Part shown: positions 25,610 through 36,658 of the stretch, in pieces | Layout of the letters: every line of letters starts with the position of its first letter | Position numbering within the stretch: the stretch's first letter is position 1 | Origin: Albifimbria verrucaria | Taxonomy: Eukaryota; Ascomycota; Sordariomycetes; Hypocreales; Stachybotryaceae | DNA length: 64,000 nt | Reading direction: 5' to 3' | NCBI GenBank assembly: GCA_020081605.1 | Contig: JAHREC010000013.1 | Coordinates: 1,426,001-1,490,000 of the forward strand | Notes under the pieces: generated by a model | The model's input: the letters and a program-made list of their open reading frames with translations, nothing else | The model's database searches: none | What the model was told of the DNA's origin: nothing | Program-made: the position numbers and the translations under genes

Positions 25610-27314
25610 TCACAGAAGGTCGTCGTCATCGTCGTTGGCGCCAGGCGGTGGCCGGACTGAGTCGGGATTGTTGCGTCCGTACCACCATTCATCTTCTTCC
25701 TCGACGCCATCTTCACGAATAAGATCGAGCATCATCTGTTGGCCACGCTTAATGTCTTGTGTCCTCTCGACAATCCCACGTTCGATAATGAGTGCTTCAG
25801 CTGTGGCAACCCAAATTTGTTGTAGAATGGGAAGATCATTGAGGATCTGTTGGGCATGGTAATGACTCAACGGAGACATGGGAGCTCCAGCAGCCAGGCT
25901 TGTGTTAAAGACCCAATTGTTGAAGTCGACCGTGGCGTGATTCTCGTCGAGCGATCCTGACGCGCTCCGCGTTCTCTTCAGGTTCGTACTGTTGGGCATT
26001 GATGCGTTGCTGCTCTCCACGCCGGACTTTTGCGACCAAAGCCCATGCCCATAATACCACGGCGCTGTTTCGGTGTCGTCTCGATAGGAACAGACGCCTT
26101 TGTTAGTGCGTTGTACCAATCATCGACAGCGCTCCGCCTGTGGTTGTAGCCCTTCTTTTCCCATAGCCGCTCGACTTGGCGCAAGCCACCTATGCAGAGA
26201 ATGGCAACGTGGACTTCGTCGGAAGGCTTATCGTGGATGTAGCCTCGCATGGCTTTCTCGACTCGACCGACGTAGGTAGGCGGGCGTAGTTGACGGCAGA
26301 AGGATGAGATAACAAGAGGAAAGGCTTCGTGGACTCGGAGCAGCGTTCGATCGTCATACATGCTCATTATTTGCGCCTCGATGGGGTTCTGGGTATAAGG
26401 CTCCCATTGCAAACCATGGCCATGCTTGGCAATGTATTCTAGGTGGAGTTTTCGGTACATCTCGAAGAAGTGGAAAACGGTAAATAGTAGAGGAATTAGG
26501 CGACGACGCATGCGCTCCCGCTGCCCAGCAAATCCCAGACGTTGTGCGTCTGTCTTCCGCAGGAAGATTTCTTTTGTAATCCACTCGCACATGAGTGACG
26601 ATAGCTTAGCAGCAACATGTAAGCGATGCCATAAGCCACAGAGGTAATGGAAGTTGTAATCGCTGGCGTCAGTCACAGGATAGAGACGGAGGGCGTATGC
26701 AGGAATGTGGTGATCGATATGATACCGCACGATGGGTGTCTCGTGGAGGGTAATGAGAGTATGCCAGGATTTCGAGGCGAGTCGGAGATTGAGGATATCG
26801 GTAAGCGGGAGTAGAGAGAGGATTTGGATTTGTAGTTCGTTCGGGAGGCTGAGGAATGACTGGTCGAAGGGGATACTAGAACCGGGTATTAGTCTCTGGC
26901 ATAGGTAACAAGGCAGATATTGTGAGGAATGCTGGCACTACCTTCTTCGAGCAGGAGTAGTACTAGTCGTGAAAGTCGGGCGAGGATCCAACTGAGGGAG
27001 GTGTTCGGTCGCGGTTTGAGATGAAGAGCGATGGAAGGACAACGAAACTTTGTCACGAAGACCAAAGAGACGACTCTTTTCACGCTTAGGCGCAGGTTGT
27101 TTCACGGAGCCATGGTCAGCTGCTCGCGACTCCGCAGTGGAAGAATGAACTGCGAGGGAGGCAGAGCAACAGACGCATTGGAGGATTGACCGTGTTGACT
27201 AAGTTGTTGCTGTTGCTGCTGGGAGTTCAGCTGCGTCAACTTCTCAAAGTACCGGTCGGACGCGAACTCGGTGATGTGAGGAGGATCCATGGCGACAGGG
27301 CGGTTGGAAGCCAT
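25610..27314 (-). CDS. F-box protein with N-terminal poly-Q, two frame breaks
   Basis: Likely SCF ubiquitin-ligase adaptor. The N-terminus is MASNRPVAMDPPHITEFASD followed by FEKLTQLNS and six Gln. A Ser/Thr-rich linker (KREKSRLFGLRDKVSLSFHR) precedes the F-box SFLSLPNELQIQILSLLPLT, DILNLRLASKSWHTLI. The long C-terminal helical domain (SLMCEWITKEIF, RRRLIPLLFTVFHFFEMYRK, GRVEKAMRGYIHDKPSDEVH) resembles the fungal FRP1-type F-box group, stated with low certainty. It ends in an acidic tail. One intron, 26876-26941. Breaks near 27130 (not in a long run) and in the T-run at 26028-26031 each need one base; the sum is then 1641 nt, 546 aa. The upstream spacer is very long and may include a long leader. 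Confidence 0.8.
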
Positions 27315-28135
27315 GACGGGCAACTGGAAACGAACGAGTGACGGGGCGGCAGACGAATGCTCTGACGAAGGGTTTGAGGCCTTATCGGCGGCCAGCCCCG
27401 AGGGCAAAGGTCGTCTCTATTGTGGTGCGCAGGAAGATGTGTTGGACGAGCTCGACATGGCGGGAAAGAAGACCAAAGCAAGGCGAGGATCGAGAAGAAT
27501 GCTGCTGCCGGCGAACACCGGGGCTTGCGTCGTCAAGGCTCGATGGGAATGAGGAGTTGTCGACGAAACCAAGCTGCGGTGATGGTATGAGCAGCGAAAC
27601 GGAGTGCTCGCTGAGATTCTGTCGGTGGTCTCGTCGCGCGAATGTAAAAGATGATGGGCGTGAGCGGAAGATGACGGGCGGCAGTGATGAGAGAGCGGCC
27701 GAGGAGGATTATGGATGAGAAGTGATTGGGCGTGCGGCAGGGAAAAGATGCGGTCGGGTCGAAGTTCGGGTTGGTGAGGAGAAGCAGTAGCAGTTGAGTC
27801 GGGCTGCTGGACGGTTGCAGTGGAGGTGGTACAGGCGGAGGATACAGGGGAGGAGTCTGGGAGAAGGGGTAAAGGAATGACAGAATGAACGGACGGCAGA
27901 TGAGGTGAGTTGAGCGACTGGACGAGTTTCGGATACGGGGTGGAACTGGTACAGTAGTACAGTGCAAAGTGGGAAGACGCCTGGGAGGGTCTAGTCGAGA
28001 GATAGAGAGCGACCGAGAAAGAGGAAGGAAGGGGACCCAGTTCTGGGGCAGCAGGGCCACGGCGTCTGCGCTAAGAGGAGTGGGCAAACATGGGGTAGGG
28101 GGAGGTCGAGGGATGTGTGGTGAGAGAGCGAGACT

Positions 28136-28160
28136 GGTGAGGGTGAGGGTGAGGGTGAGG
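28136..28160. repeat. (GGTGAG)n microsatellite
   Basis: Four tandem six-base units in the gene-poor stretch upstream of the F-box gene. Read on the minus strand it is a CT-rich tract, as often seen in fungal 5' leaders. Confidence 0.85.
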
Positions 28161-28537
28161 AAGAGGGAGAGTCAAGGAAAAAAGTGACGGGCGCGCGAGA
28201 ATGGCAGCAGCGTGGGTTCCCGTGGGAGAGTGGGAGTGGGCGGGTGTGAAAGCGCAGGCTCTGGTTGGTGGGTGCGGCGCATTGGCCGGCGTAATAGTGG
28301 GGAGAAGCACCGATCGATGGAGCCGAGGACATGGCAGAGGCAGCTAAAACCAGTGGGCAGCCCAGGTACACAGTGCGCCGGCCCTGCTGTTCGTCCACCA
28401 TGACGGGATCGTCCCCCGAGTCGGCCTCATTTATTACAGGGAGTGGGGCGCCTTTTGTCGTCCTCTGTATCTTTCCTCCTCCTACTCTTACTGCTGCTGC
28501 TGCTACTGCTACTGCTTGCTCCTCCACCCACCTCACG

Positions 28538-28581
28538 CAGCGCAACGCCAACGCCCACGCCAACGCAACGCAACGCAACGC
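28538..28581. repeat. CAACG-type short tandem repeat
   Basis: Imperfect, then perfect, CAACG units (about eight, the last four perfect) in the gene-poor region. Confidence 0.8.
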
Positions 28582-29049
28582 TGTAGGAGAGGGAGCGGCA
28601 AGATAGCAGAGGAAGGCAGATCCGTGGTGCATCAAGTGCATCGACGAGACGTCAGAAGCTGAAGAGAGAACAAACAGCCACAGGGGTGGTCAAAGCCCAA
28701 CCATCACTGCCATGTATCACGTGCATGCATATATATTGCCTTCACCAGCCTGAGCCTCTTGTGTTGCCCCATCTACAGTATCTCTTGTGCTATCGAGACC
28801 TAAACGGGAAACGCAAATCTTATTCTCCGACACAACCAGCCAGTATCTCATCATTGCGCATGCCCGAGTCCCTCTTCAACTCTTTTTCCCTCTCTCTCGG
28901 CTGGCCCGTGTCGTTATCAGGGGACTAGGGGTGCCTTTCCCGGACAGGGCTCTAGTGGGCAATCGGGCCGCACAGTAGCCCCGAGCTAGCTAGCTCTGTA
29001 CACACATACAGAGTACAGACCTTCCATACACTGGACACCTGGAGGAGTG

Positions 29050-29116
29050 CAGGGCAGCAGCAGTAGCAGCAGTCCCTAGGTACCTACCTACCTACTAGGT
29101 AGCAGCAGCAGCAGCA
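29050..29116. repeat. CAG tracts flanking a CCTAGGTA...TACTAGGTAG inverted element
   Basis: GCAGCAGCAGTAGCAGCAG lies left and TAGCAGCAGCAGCAGCAC right of an element at 29075-29102. The element's ends are inverted copies (CCTAGGTA and TACTAGG) around CCTACCTACC. It may be a simple-sequence compound repeat. No target-site duplication was obvious. Confidence 0.55.
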
Positions 29117-30923
29117 CAGTGGCGACACCCCGCGCCCGCCCTTGTCATCTTCCTCCGCCTCCACTCTCGTCCTCTCTCCACTCCCATCACCCAAGAAAAC
29201 ACCCTGCCCTTCCCCGGTTCGTTTGAGATCCATTACCCACGATAGAGGGTCAGATGAGGGAAGAACGGTGGGTGCACTAAGGAGAAAAAAGTCCCGTCGG
29301 GATGCTTTCACGGCATGCACGCACGTCTAGTATTCTTCCGCGCCTGCATCACAGACCGTCTTCTTTTGTTCTTCCATTCTGCCCCTGCTCCAGTAAACAC
29401 GACAGCACAGTACAGTATTGTACGGTGCAGCCGGCCGTATCCAGTCGCGCTTCTGGAATCGCCGGGCCCTGCAGGAGGCTCCTTGGAATTATCCCGAGAA
29501 TCTGCCCGTCATTCTACTTACAGGCGCCGCCATTTTTGGCAAGGAGAAAAAAAACACGTAGGAAAAAGCAAAATCAGCATGAGGCGTGACTACCTGCCTG
29601 AGAGGAAGTACCTCCACTGCAGCAACCCTTGCCATCAGGTACATACATGCCATGCCAACCTGTACCCTTACCTCAGCCAGCTGGATATTTACCCAGTTTA
29701 GCCGCTGGTGGCATTTTGCCGGTCTGGTCTGGTTTGCTGGCTGCTCATGCTCATCGTCAATGAAACAAGTTGTTCCCAAGCACAGCGCAAGGCATCATCA
29801 TCATCACCACCACCAAACAGGCACAGGCACAGGTACAGGCGCAAACAACCTTTCCCCCTTCTCTTACCCCTGCCGTGCGTGCGCCTTCACGTGCTTTCGC
29901 CCGCAAAAGGCTTGCTCGTCCGCTAAGCTCCTGGGACCGAGACCTGGCAAGCCTCCAGTCGAAAAGTGGCGCGCTAAGGGAGATGCAACTGACAGCCATC
30001 GAACCCTACGTTCATCCAGTACGCTGGAGGTACCTTACCTTATCTTACTTTGCTGCACTGGGCCGGGCCTAATTAAGCCTCTCCATGTTTCTGTGGCGTG
30101 CCTTTTCCCTTGTGCCTGGAACGGACGTGGAAAACGCCAGTGCTGATCAATTCCAACAACGGCTGGCTCTGGTGCCAAACCCGCGTGGTGGATGCAATCT
30201 CACATGTTGAGAAGAGATCGTGTCTGCAATCGGCGCTTCCTTTTCTGGAGCCTGGATGTAACATGAAGAAGGCGGTAAAAGAAGAAGCCGTTGCTGTTGT
30301 TATTGTTGTTGTTTTCCTCCTTTCTTTCTGCTGGCTTCTCTTCTCCTCTCTTCTCTCTTGGTCCTCGTGCATGTTGTATATATGTCTTACACCAAAGTAA
30401 CCATGCTGTCGCATCTCCAATGCAACATTAATGCGAGGTAATTTGCCCGAATGGCCCGTTAAACTGAGGGAGACAAGGCAAAACCTCAAAAGACACACGC
30501 ATTCATAGACTCACATCGATCGATGCGAGACCAAGAGCCGCTCGGTAGTCGACACGTCGGTCATTCCCCAACGACTCTCCGTCAGTCCGTAACGTTGCCC
30601 GGCCGTTTCATTGTCGACGGCCAACGTAACCGTGCCTTCACGCGCGTCGGGCCTTTTATTCTCCAACTAAGCATTTTTCCTTTCTGACGTTGGTGCTCGA
30701 TATAGCCGCTAGGCGCACCGCCAGAAGCCACCCCGGCCCTACTACGGGCATATTCCCTTGGGGTTTCCGCCCAAGAAACTTACCTTGGTCTCGTCGACGC
30801 CGATCCGCTCCAGAATCCGCGCCAGAATCCCTCCCGTCAGCTGCGTTGCGGTGACACTGGTGTCGACGCCATTCTCCAGCGTTATCTTGCTTAGCTTCGT
30901 TCAGGTGACCGTTTCGCTCCGTC

Positions 30924-31234
30924 ATGTCCTCTGCACCTCCTCCGCCGCCATCCTTCAACACCGGCCATGTCTCGCCCCTGTTACGGCCCGAGAACCTCTA
31001 TCGCCACCGCCATGTTCCGGTGCGCATCCTGGTCAGTGACCGGCAGGCCATTGGGCATTTCAATCACCAACCGGCTTCTCTTCCCCGGTTGTGGCTAGCA
31101 GTGTGCCGTTCTGTAGTCCTTCCCTTCCCTTTCCTTCCCTTCCCTGTGCTTTGCTTTTACTTCACGCCCCAGGTGGTGATGACGCTACCACTACACCTAG
31201 CCGGACATATCGATGATCTTGAGGACACAGTTTG
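30924..31234 (+). CDS. Doubtful short gene fragment
   Basis: An ATG at 30924 opens MSSAPPPPPSFNTGHVSPLL. The frame can be spliced (GTCAGT donor near 31031, CCCCAG acceptor near 31171) to VVMTLPLHLAGHIDDLEDTV before a TGA at 31232-31234. The start looks like a real protein N-terminus and the splice signals are acceptable, but I recognise no family and the product is very short. It may be a truncated gene, a frame-broken longer gene or chance. Confidence 0.2.
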
Positions 31235-33609
31235 ATCAGGATCGCTTACGTACGCTAACCGAACACTCTTCTCTGTGCTTATGTGTTGAAGGGGTGTTTC
31301 TTGAAGATGCTGTCGCAAGTTGTAACCATGGCATTGGCCGACCGGATCAGCTCCGCGGCATCTGTCAGCGACATGGCGGTCTCAATTTCTAACCTGCCAT
31401 GACGAGAATGCCTGATCAAGCACGTGGGTCTTACACAAAAAAGCTGGCCAATGTCTCTGCGCGGGATTGTGTACGTCGATATAGATTACGACGCACAATC
31501 ATGGCTGCCGTCCCGCATATGCAACGATGGGATCGACGCCTGGGATGCCTATGCTTCGAGTCGTTCGTTGCCTTGACGAGCCGGTTTCTACGACAGTGCT
31601 CACAGCGCTCGCGATGCGTGTTCCCCAACCGCTTGTCTTGCCCGGCTAAGTTATATGTCTATGATCCTCCCCGGCGGCTCAGTCCGTCGTCATGACGCAC
31701 TAACCATCACCGGCCTCTTGACCGAGGCCGCAGGGTTGCAACGAGACAAAATACGAGGAATGATGGTTACAGCTTGCGGGCAAGGTAAGATGGCCTGAGA
31801 CCACCTGTCGGATCCGACAGGAAGTAGCCTGGACCTGGTTCGACGGCACAGTCCGACGGCATAAACTCGATCTAGGTGGTGGATATGCGGTGGTGTTTGA
31901 CCGAAGAGAGCCGTGGCGAGACCTTGTTCAAACGCTGATGAGCCGTGGGGATGCCAGAGGGCCCGCTAGCGAGTGGACCGAGTATGGAGGACCCCGTAGA
32001 GAAAGCAATAGATTGGGGTTCTGTCGCGGAGTATGCCGGGTTTTCTGGAGAGTCGCCTTCAGCCGGGGTTGGATAGTTGAGACTGTATCTCAATAGTCTA
32101 GCCATCCCGGACCGAGAAGAGCTACCAGGGTGAGAAATCGGGCCACACTGGGCTGCAGAGAGAGCTCGAATGAGCAGGATACTGAATACTGTCGTTCATT
32201 GGAGCTTGCCCGTATGGGATATTGTTGTAAGCTCAAGCTGCAATGCGACGACGCACCCTCCCTCCTCTGCCATCCGTTTCCAGCAGAAGCGCAATCGCCT
32301 CTTGCAAGCCAACAATCAACATCCCTGTCACCACGGCCTACTCAATCAACGCGCTAAACCTCGATAGGACAGGCAAACCGCCAGCACGGATTTTGGCCGA
32401 CAAGGGATCTCGGTGCTTTTAGCCGACGGTTTGGCAACCGAATAAGAAGCGAGAGAAATCAGGCTCCACAGAGCCAGGGCCATGCCGTGGGTTAATTCAA
32501 CCGAAACCCCGAAGGCCTGCGCAAGGGTCTCTGTTCCCAGATCTGGCACGGTCATGGAAAAGATATGAAACGGTCACTTGGCCATCTCACTTGAATCATG
32601 CTCTTTTCTTTGTGGCCTCAAAAGCATGCACGCGAAATGCCTGATTCAGCCTGTAGCCCCGGGCCGGACATTTGCCTTGGTGATTGATGATAGTGAAAGG
32701 GCCTGAGAACCGACTTCCGTCACGCACTTTGGTCTCTACCAGATCTGCACGACTGCACCTGGCTCTCGCCCTCGTGCAACATGAGTAAGCTCGCGTCACA
32801 GCCGCAATGATCTGCTGTGCTCTTCTCGGCCTCTTGCCAGCGTCTCTGTGGTGGCCGTGACGCAGTGAGCGCGCAGATCATGTATCTTCTACTTCTAGAC
32901 AGGCAGGTGTTTGCTGGCTTATAGAGAAATTTCGCCGCGTTATACGGGGCCATCCAGGGCACAAACTCGGCGTTGCTTCCCTGCCATAGATAGATACTCT
33001 ACTCTCTGCGGTAATCCGTACAGTATCTCATCTCTTCACTATCCGTACAGAGGCTCAGAAATGGTCTCGACCTATCTGGGCTTGGGTTCTCAGCCCCCAA
33101 TACCCCTGGCCTCCACCCTTGCTTACAACCAACAAAACTGGTGAGCTTATCCAGTACTGTCCGACACATCATTAGCAGGCCTTGGCACGCAACAGCTGGT
33201 TGTTGCTAAAATAGCTGATGTCGCTTTCCACTGCCTATCTCGAAATTGGGAGCACCGTACCCCGGTCCCCCATTAACCTGACCGTGCTCTTTGCCCCCTT
33301 TGACCATCATATCGACCGACAGAGGCCGAGACCCTCCGAATGACCCTCCGGCAACGATGACCTCGCTGCTACGCCACTCCTGAGCAGGACCAGCCCTAAT
33401 TGCTCGCTCATTTTCTTTCTTTCCTTTCGTTTCCCTCTGCCGCACCCCCGTGTGACCCTTCCCGTACCCCGGCTTCCCCGTCCCCATCATCGAGGGAGTA
33501 AAGATTGACCGGGAAGGAGGGGGACCGAGTTGAGCCAAAGTGATAGACCAATACGCTGTCCTCGACAACGAACACGTCCCGTGCCCGTTGGCCTTTCTAC
33601 TACTCGACC
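31235..33609. other. 2.4-kb region without a recognised gene
   Basis: Short frames only, none family-like. Base composition is ordinary, so there is no sign of AT-rich RIP-mutated repeats. The last 300 bp are pyrimidine-rich and probably form the leader and promoter of the gene at 33610. Confidence 0.45.
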
Positions 33610-34777
33610 ATGGACCCATCCTCGGGCCATCCTCGGCCTGTCCCTGCGTCATCGCCGTCGCGCGCCAACGATGAAGCCCAGGCCCAAGCTGCCGTTCCTG
33701 GGCCTGGCCCGGACGCCCGTGTTGTAGGCGCGCATGTCGACACAGAGGCAGACGCCGGGGACGAGTCTGTGCCCATGACGACTGCCCACCTGGCGAGGTT
33801 CGAGTTCAGTGACTATGGCACCAAGATTCTCATGGTTGAGTGGCACCCTGGCGCCGTCACCACCGGCTCCGTGACTGGCCCGCCACCAGCCGAGTCCGTG
33901 CCGTCTCCCGCCGAGCCTGACTCGGACCCTGCCGAGGACGTCTCCGCCTGGCAAATCTCTTGGCCCGGCAAGTCCACCGTCTTGCCGGCCAGTGAGTCCG
34001 ATCGCGACCAGGACGGCGCCCGTCGTCGCGTCTACTTCCTCCTGCCCACCGACGCTCCCGTCCCGGGCACCATCACCCTCGCCGGCCCGGGTAACCGTCC
34101 GCCCCTGCTCCTGAAGCCGCTGCCCGCCATCTTCCCGGAGGGCTTCGACTTCGAGGCCGGCCCTCGCGGCGTCCTGCACACCATTTGGGCCAAGAAGCGC
34201 CTGTCCGAGCTCGACCACGAGATGGACGCCGAGCTGAGGACCAACGCCGAGAGCGTCGGCCTCGAGATGGTTCGCGCCGAGAGACAATGGATCATCGACA
34301 ACTTCCTGCCTCTTCCCCAGCGAAGAAATCCGACTCGGCTGCCCGGCCCTTGTCTCCGCGCTCTCCGGGCCCTGGTCGGCTGAGCGACAAGCTCAAGGGC
34401 CTCCGCCTGGCCACGGCATCAGCGGATCTGATTCCCAGTCCTACCGGTATGTGTATCTCATCGCCCTCCAAGCCTCACGCCTCCCACCACCACCCGAGCT
34501 GACGCCGCTAATCTCCAGCAAACACATTCACCGACATTGGTGCTCAGAGTCTCACCCTGTCGCCCACCGGCGGGGACGTCGCTGTCTCATCCTTCCCTGT
34601 CCGACCTTCCACCAACACCAGCTCAGCCCCTATGTCTCTGAACGCCGCTCTGCATGGCGACGTTTCCGGCCTCCCTGCCGCCCAGTCGGACTCCCAGGAC
34701 GCCGAGGACGACCTTTCGCTCTCCCAATTAGCCCTCGTAGCCCGGATATGAAGAAGAGCCCCTTTAGCATACGGTAA
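33610..34777 (+). CDS. Conserved-looking Sordariomycete protein of unknown function, two frame breaks
   Basis: No function known to me. The Pro/Ala-rich start leads to a structured part: HLARFEFSDYGTKILMVEWH, VSAWQISWPGKSTVLPA, RRRVYFLLPTDAPVPGTITL and FEAGPRGVLHTIWAKKRLSE, then a helix with QWIIDNFL. The Ser/Pro-rich tail with repeated LSPRSPG and ISPRSPDMKKSPF looks like a phosphorylation region for proline-directed kinases. One intron, 34447-34518 (GTATGT...CTCCAG). Breaks near 34308 and in the T-run at 34714-34716 each need one base, giving 1098 nt, 365 aa. The paired SPRSP motifs sit on either side of the intron. Convergent with vps37. Confidence 0.72.
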
Positions 34778-35362
34778 ACGCGAGCTCTGAAAGTTTGTTG
34801 TCGGCTGCCGGAGGCTTCGTTGGGCCCCATGATATCATGATACCCTAGCAAGCGAACCGAGTGTGAGGGCCATGAAATTTGTACATAGGTTTGCATTGTT
34901 GGCCATGCCGTCATCTACCTCTCGAGCGATTGTCGCATTTCATGTCCGCAGTATACTGCCCCAAAAATATAGACTCTGCACAGATGCAACTTCGATGGAC
35001 GAAGTGTCAATTCTAGCATGTTGGATTATCCAATAACCGTAATTATGTGCCTTTGCTGTTCAAGATATCACAAACTGCCATTATCCCACCATAATTTAAA
35101 TGTCTGTTGAGAAGATAATATAGTACAAGAGTATATCCAGCCTATATCTCGTTCCTTCGCTACGACTCATGTGCCAAACCAGAAGTATCGTTTCCCTTGT
35201 ATGGAGTAAACAGTAGTTATCAAGAGCGGCGCCTCATGGGGCATGTCTCTCGTCCCTAAGGCGCGAGTATACCTCCACCCAGAAGCATGGCAATGGACTC
35301 GTGATGTACTAATATGATCGTTGTCGCGTCTCGTCATATAGAAAGCTTGCAGTATGAAGCTC
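34778..35362. other. Convergent intergenic region
   Basis: 585 bp of AT-richer sequence between two 3' ends. No gene or repeat was seen. Confidence 0.5.
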
Positions 35363-36227
35363 TCACCTCCAACCTCCCACACGGCCCTCGTCCCATCGCT
35401 GTTTCCTCTCTTGCCGCAGGTAATAGGCAACTCTGGCGTCGCGGTACTTGCGTATCCAATCCGTCACGTCCCTTTCCGACACTGCCGAATCGCCGTCTGC
35501 ATCGCCGCCGTCTAGGAAGCTCTCCTCCATAGCCTGGCACACAAGGGACTGCTCTTGAACACCCTGACTGAGCTGCTGGTACAACGATGCCGGCGAAAGG
35601 GGCGCAAGCGCGTGGTCCATGTCCGACTGTCGTTGGCGCCATTGCCGCTCGAGTGCCTGCGTCGAGAGCAAGGCGGCTTAGGTCGCTGCGCGCTCGCGTG
35701 ACAAGCGAGTCTCAAGCTCGACGACTTGACGCGCAAGCTCGACGTTTTCGGTGAGTGCTGACTGGAGCGTCTGGTGTGAGGCTTGTAAGGATGGATGGAT
35801 GGTGGCGGGGAGTGCGTGATGGCGTTTAGAAGCTCGTGGTTGGCTAGCAACTCTGCGATATCCTGCTTTCTGTTGACAGAGTGAAGGTAGTTAGCACATA
35901 GCTGAGAAATATGGCCATGCATGAGAGCATCCCAAGTCCTCGTCCTGATTACGACGACGGGACATGAGCGCGGCGGGCACAACTTACGATTTGTCTCGCA
36001 ACATCTCTGGCAGCCACTGATCACCAGGATCAGGAATCGGCGCCGGCGTAGGTAGAGTGCTCGCTATAGAAGCACCAGCGCCCCAGGCCCGCGAATGCGC
36101 TCCGAGTCCGTCGGCTGGAAAGCTCCAGGAGCCGCAGGCGTGCTGATGCGGCTTGCATCGTGACTCCCGGCTTCGGCGGTAATACCGGCGGCGTGGAGGC
36201 ATGCACCTCTGCTGGAAAGCTCGCCAT
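35363..36227 (-). CDS. vps37: ESCRT-I subunit VPS37 (Mod_r domain), broken frame and internal stop
   Basis: Component of ESCRT-I, sorting ubiquitinated cargo into multivesicular endosomes. The Pro-rich N-terminus (STPPVLPPKPG) leads to PGDQWLPEMLRDKSKQDIAE, typical of the start of the Mod_r helical hairpin. Next come ENVELARQVVELETRLSRER, then STQALERQWRQRQSDMDHAL, SPASLYQQLSQGVQEQSLV and the ending WIRKYRDARVAYYLRQERKQ. One intron, 35870-35987. Three single-base losses are needed (C-runs at 36167-36169 and 36081-36084, and one near 35790-35800), giving 750 nt. In addition, an in-frame TAA at 35678-35680 falls inside the conserved coiled coil where a Gln is expected (RAAT-stop-AALLSTQ). A C-to-T change of CAA would explain it. 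Whether the gene is functional cannot be decided here. Confidence 0.82.
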
Positions 36228-36658
36228 TGATGTTGCGAATGGCAAGATGTCGAAGAATGTTAGCACGGCCTCATGAAGGGTGTAGTTCGTTGTCGATGCT
36301 TGAAGTGGTTGGCTGGTGTCTGGGGAAGCTTGGTGGGGTTAAAGACAGGCTCACTGATAGGTGGTTTTGGATATGACGTGGGCACCCATTAAAGGCCGGC
36401 CTAGGCTGCTCTATGTAACTTAAGTTAGTGGCTTATTCAGGCACGCATGGATATATCATCAGACGCCATCAAGAAACATGCTCTCGCTCCTTGCTTGTCT
36501 ACAACTCCAGCATGGGGTCATGGTCTGCTGGGGTATCTTTCCTGGTTGTTATTTTCCCTAGGCTCTCTACTCCCCGAACACTTAATGCTGTCCTCTAACT
36601 ACATTTAATCCGTTGCCCATGAAATATCCTACCTGTACAAGAAATTGTGCCTGTCGCC
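36228..36658. promoter_or_regulatory. Spacer between nup84 3' end and vps37 start
   Basis: 431 bp with both genes on the minus strand: the vps37 promoter and the nup84 3' region. Nothing specific was recognised. Confidence 0.45.

Larger units (their letters stand above)
27315..30923. other. 3.6-kb gene-poor region with microsatellites
   Basis: No convincing protein gene. It probably includes the promoter and 5' leader of the F-box gene. It holds GGTGAG repeats (28136-28160), CAACG repeats (28538-28581), CAG-rich tracts around a CCTAGGTA inverted element (29050-29116), and TACCTTACCTTATCTTAC (30031-30048). Many frames of 60-220 codons are open on both strands, but they are low-complexity, overlap each other and do not splice into anything family-like. 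A non-coding transcript cannot be excluded. Confidence 0.45.

Noticed and set aside
27533..28641. Pro/Ser/His-rich minus-strand frames of 184 and 216 codons
   Set aside because: Low complexity, start in repeat DNA, end in unrelated phases and do not splice to anything recognisable. They are more likely leader or spacer.
33649..34287. 212-codon minus-strand frame
   Set aside because: Antisense to the gene at 33610, whose plus-strand frame has ordered motifs and proper splicing.
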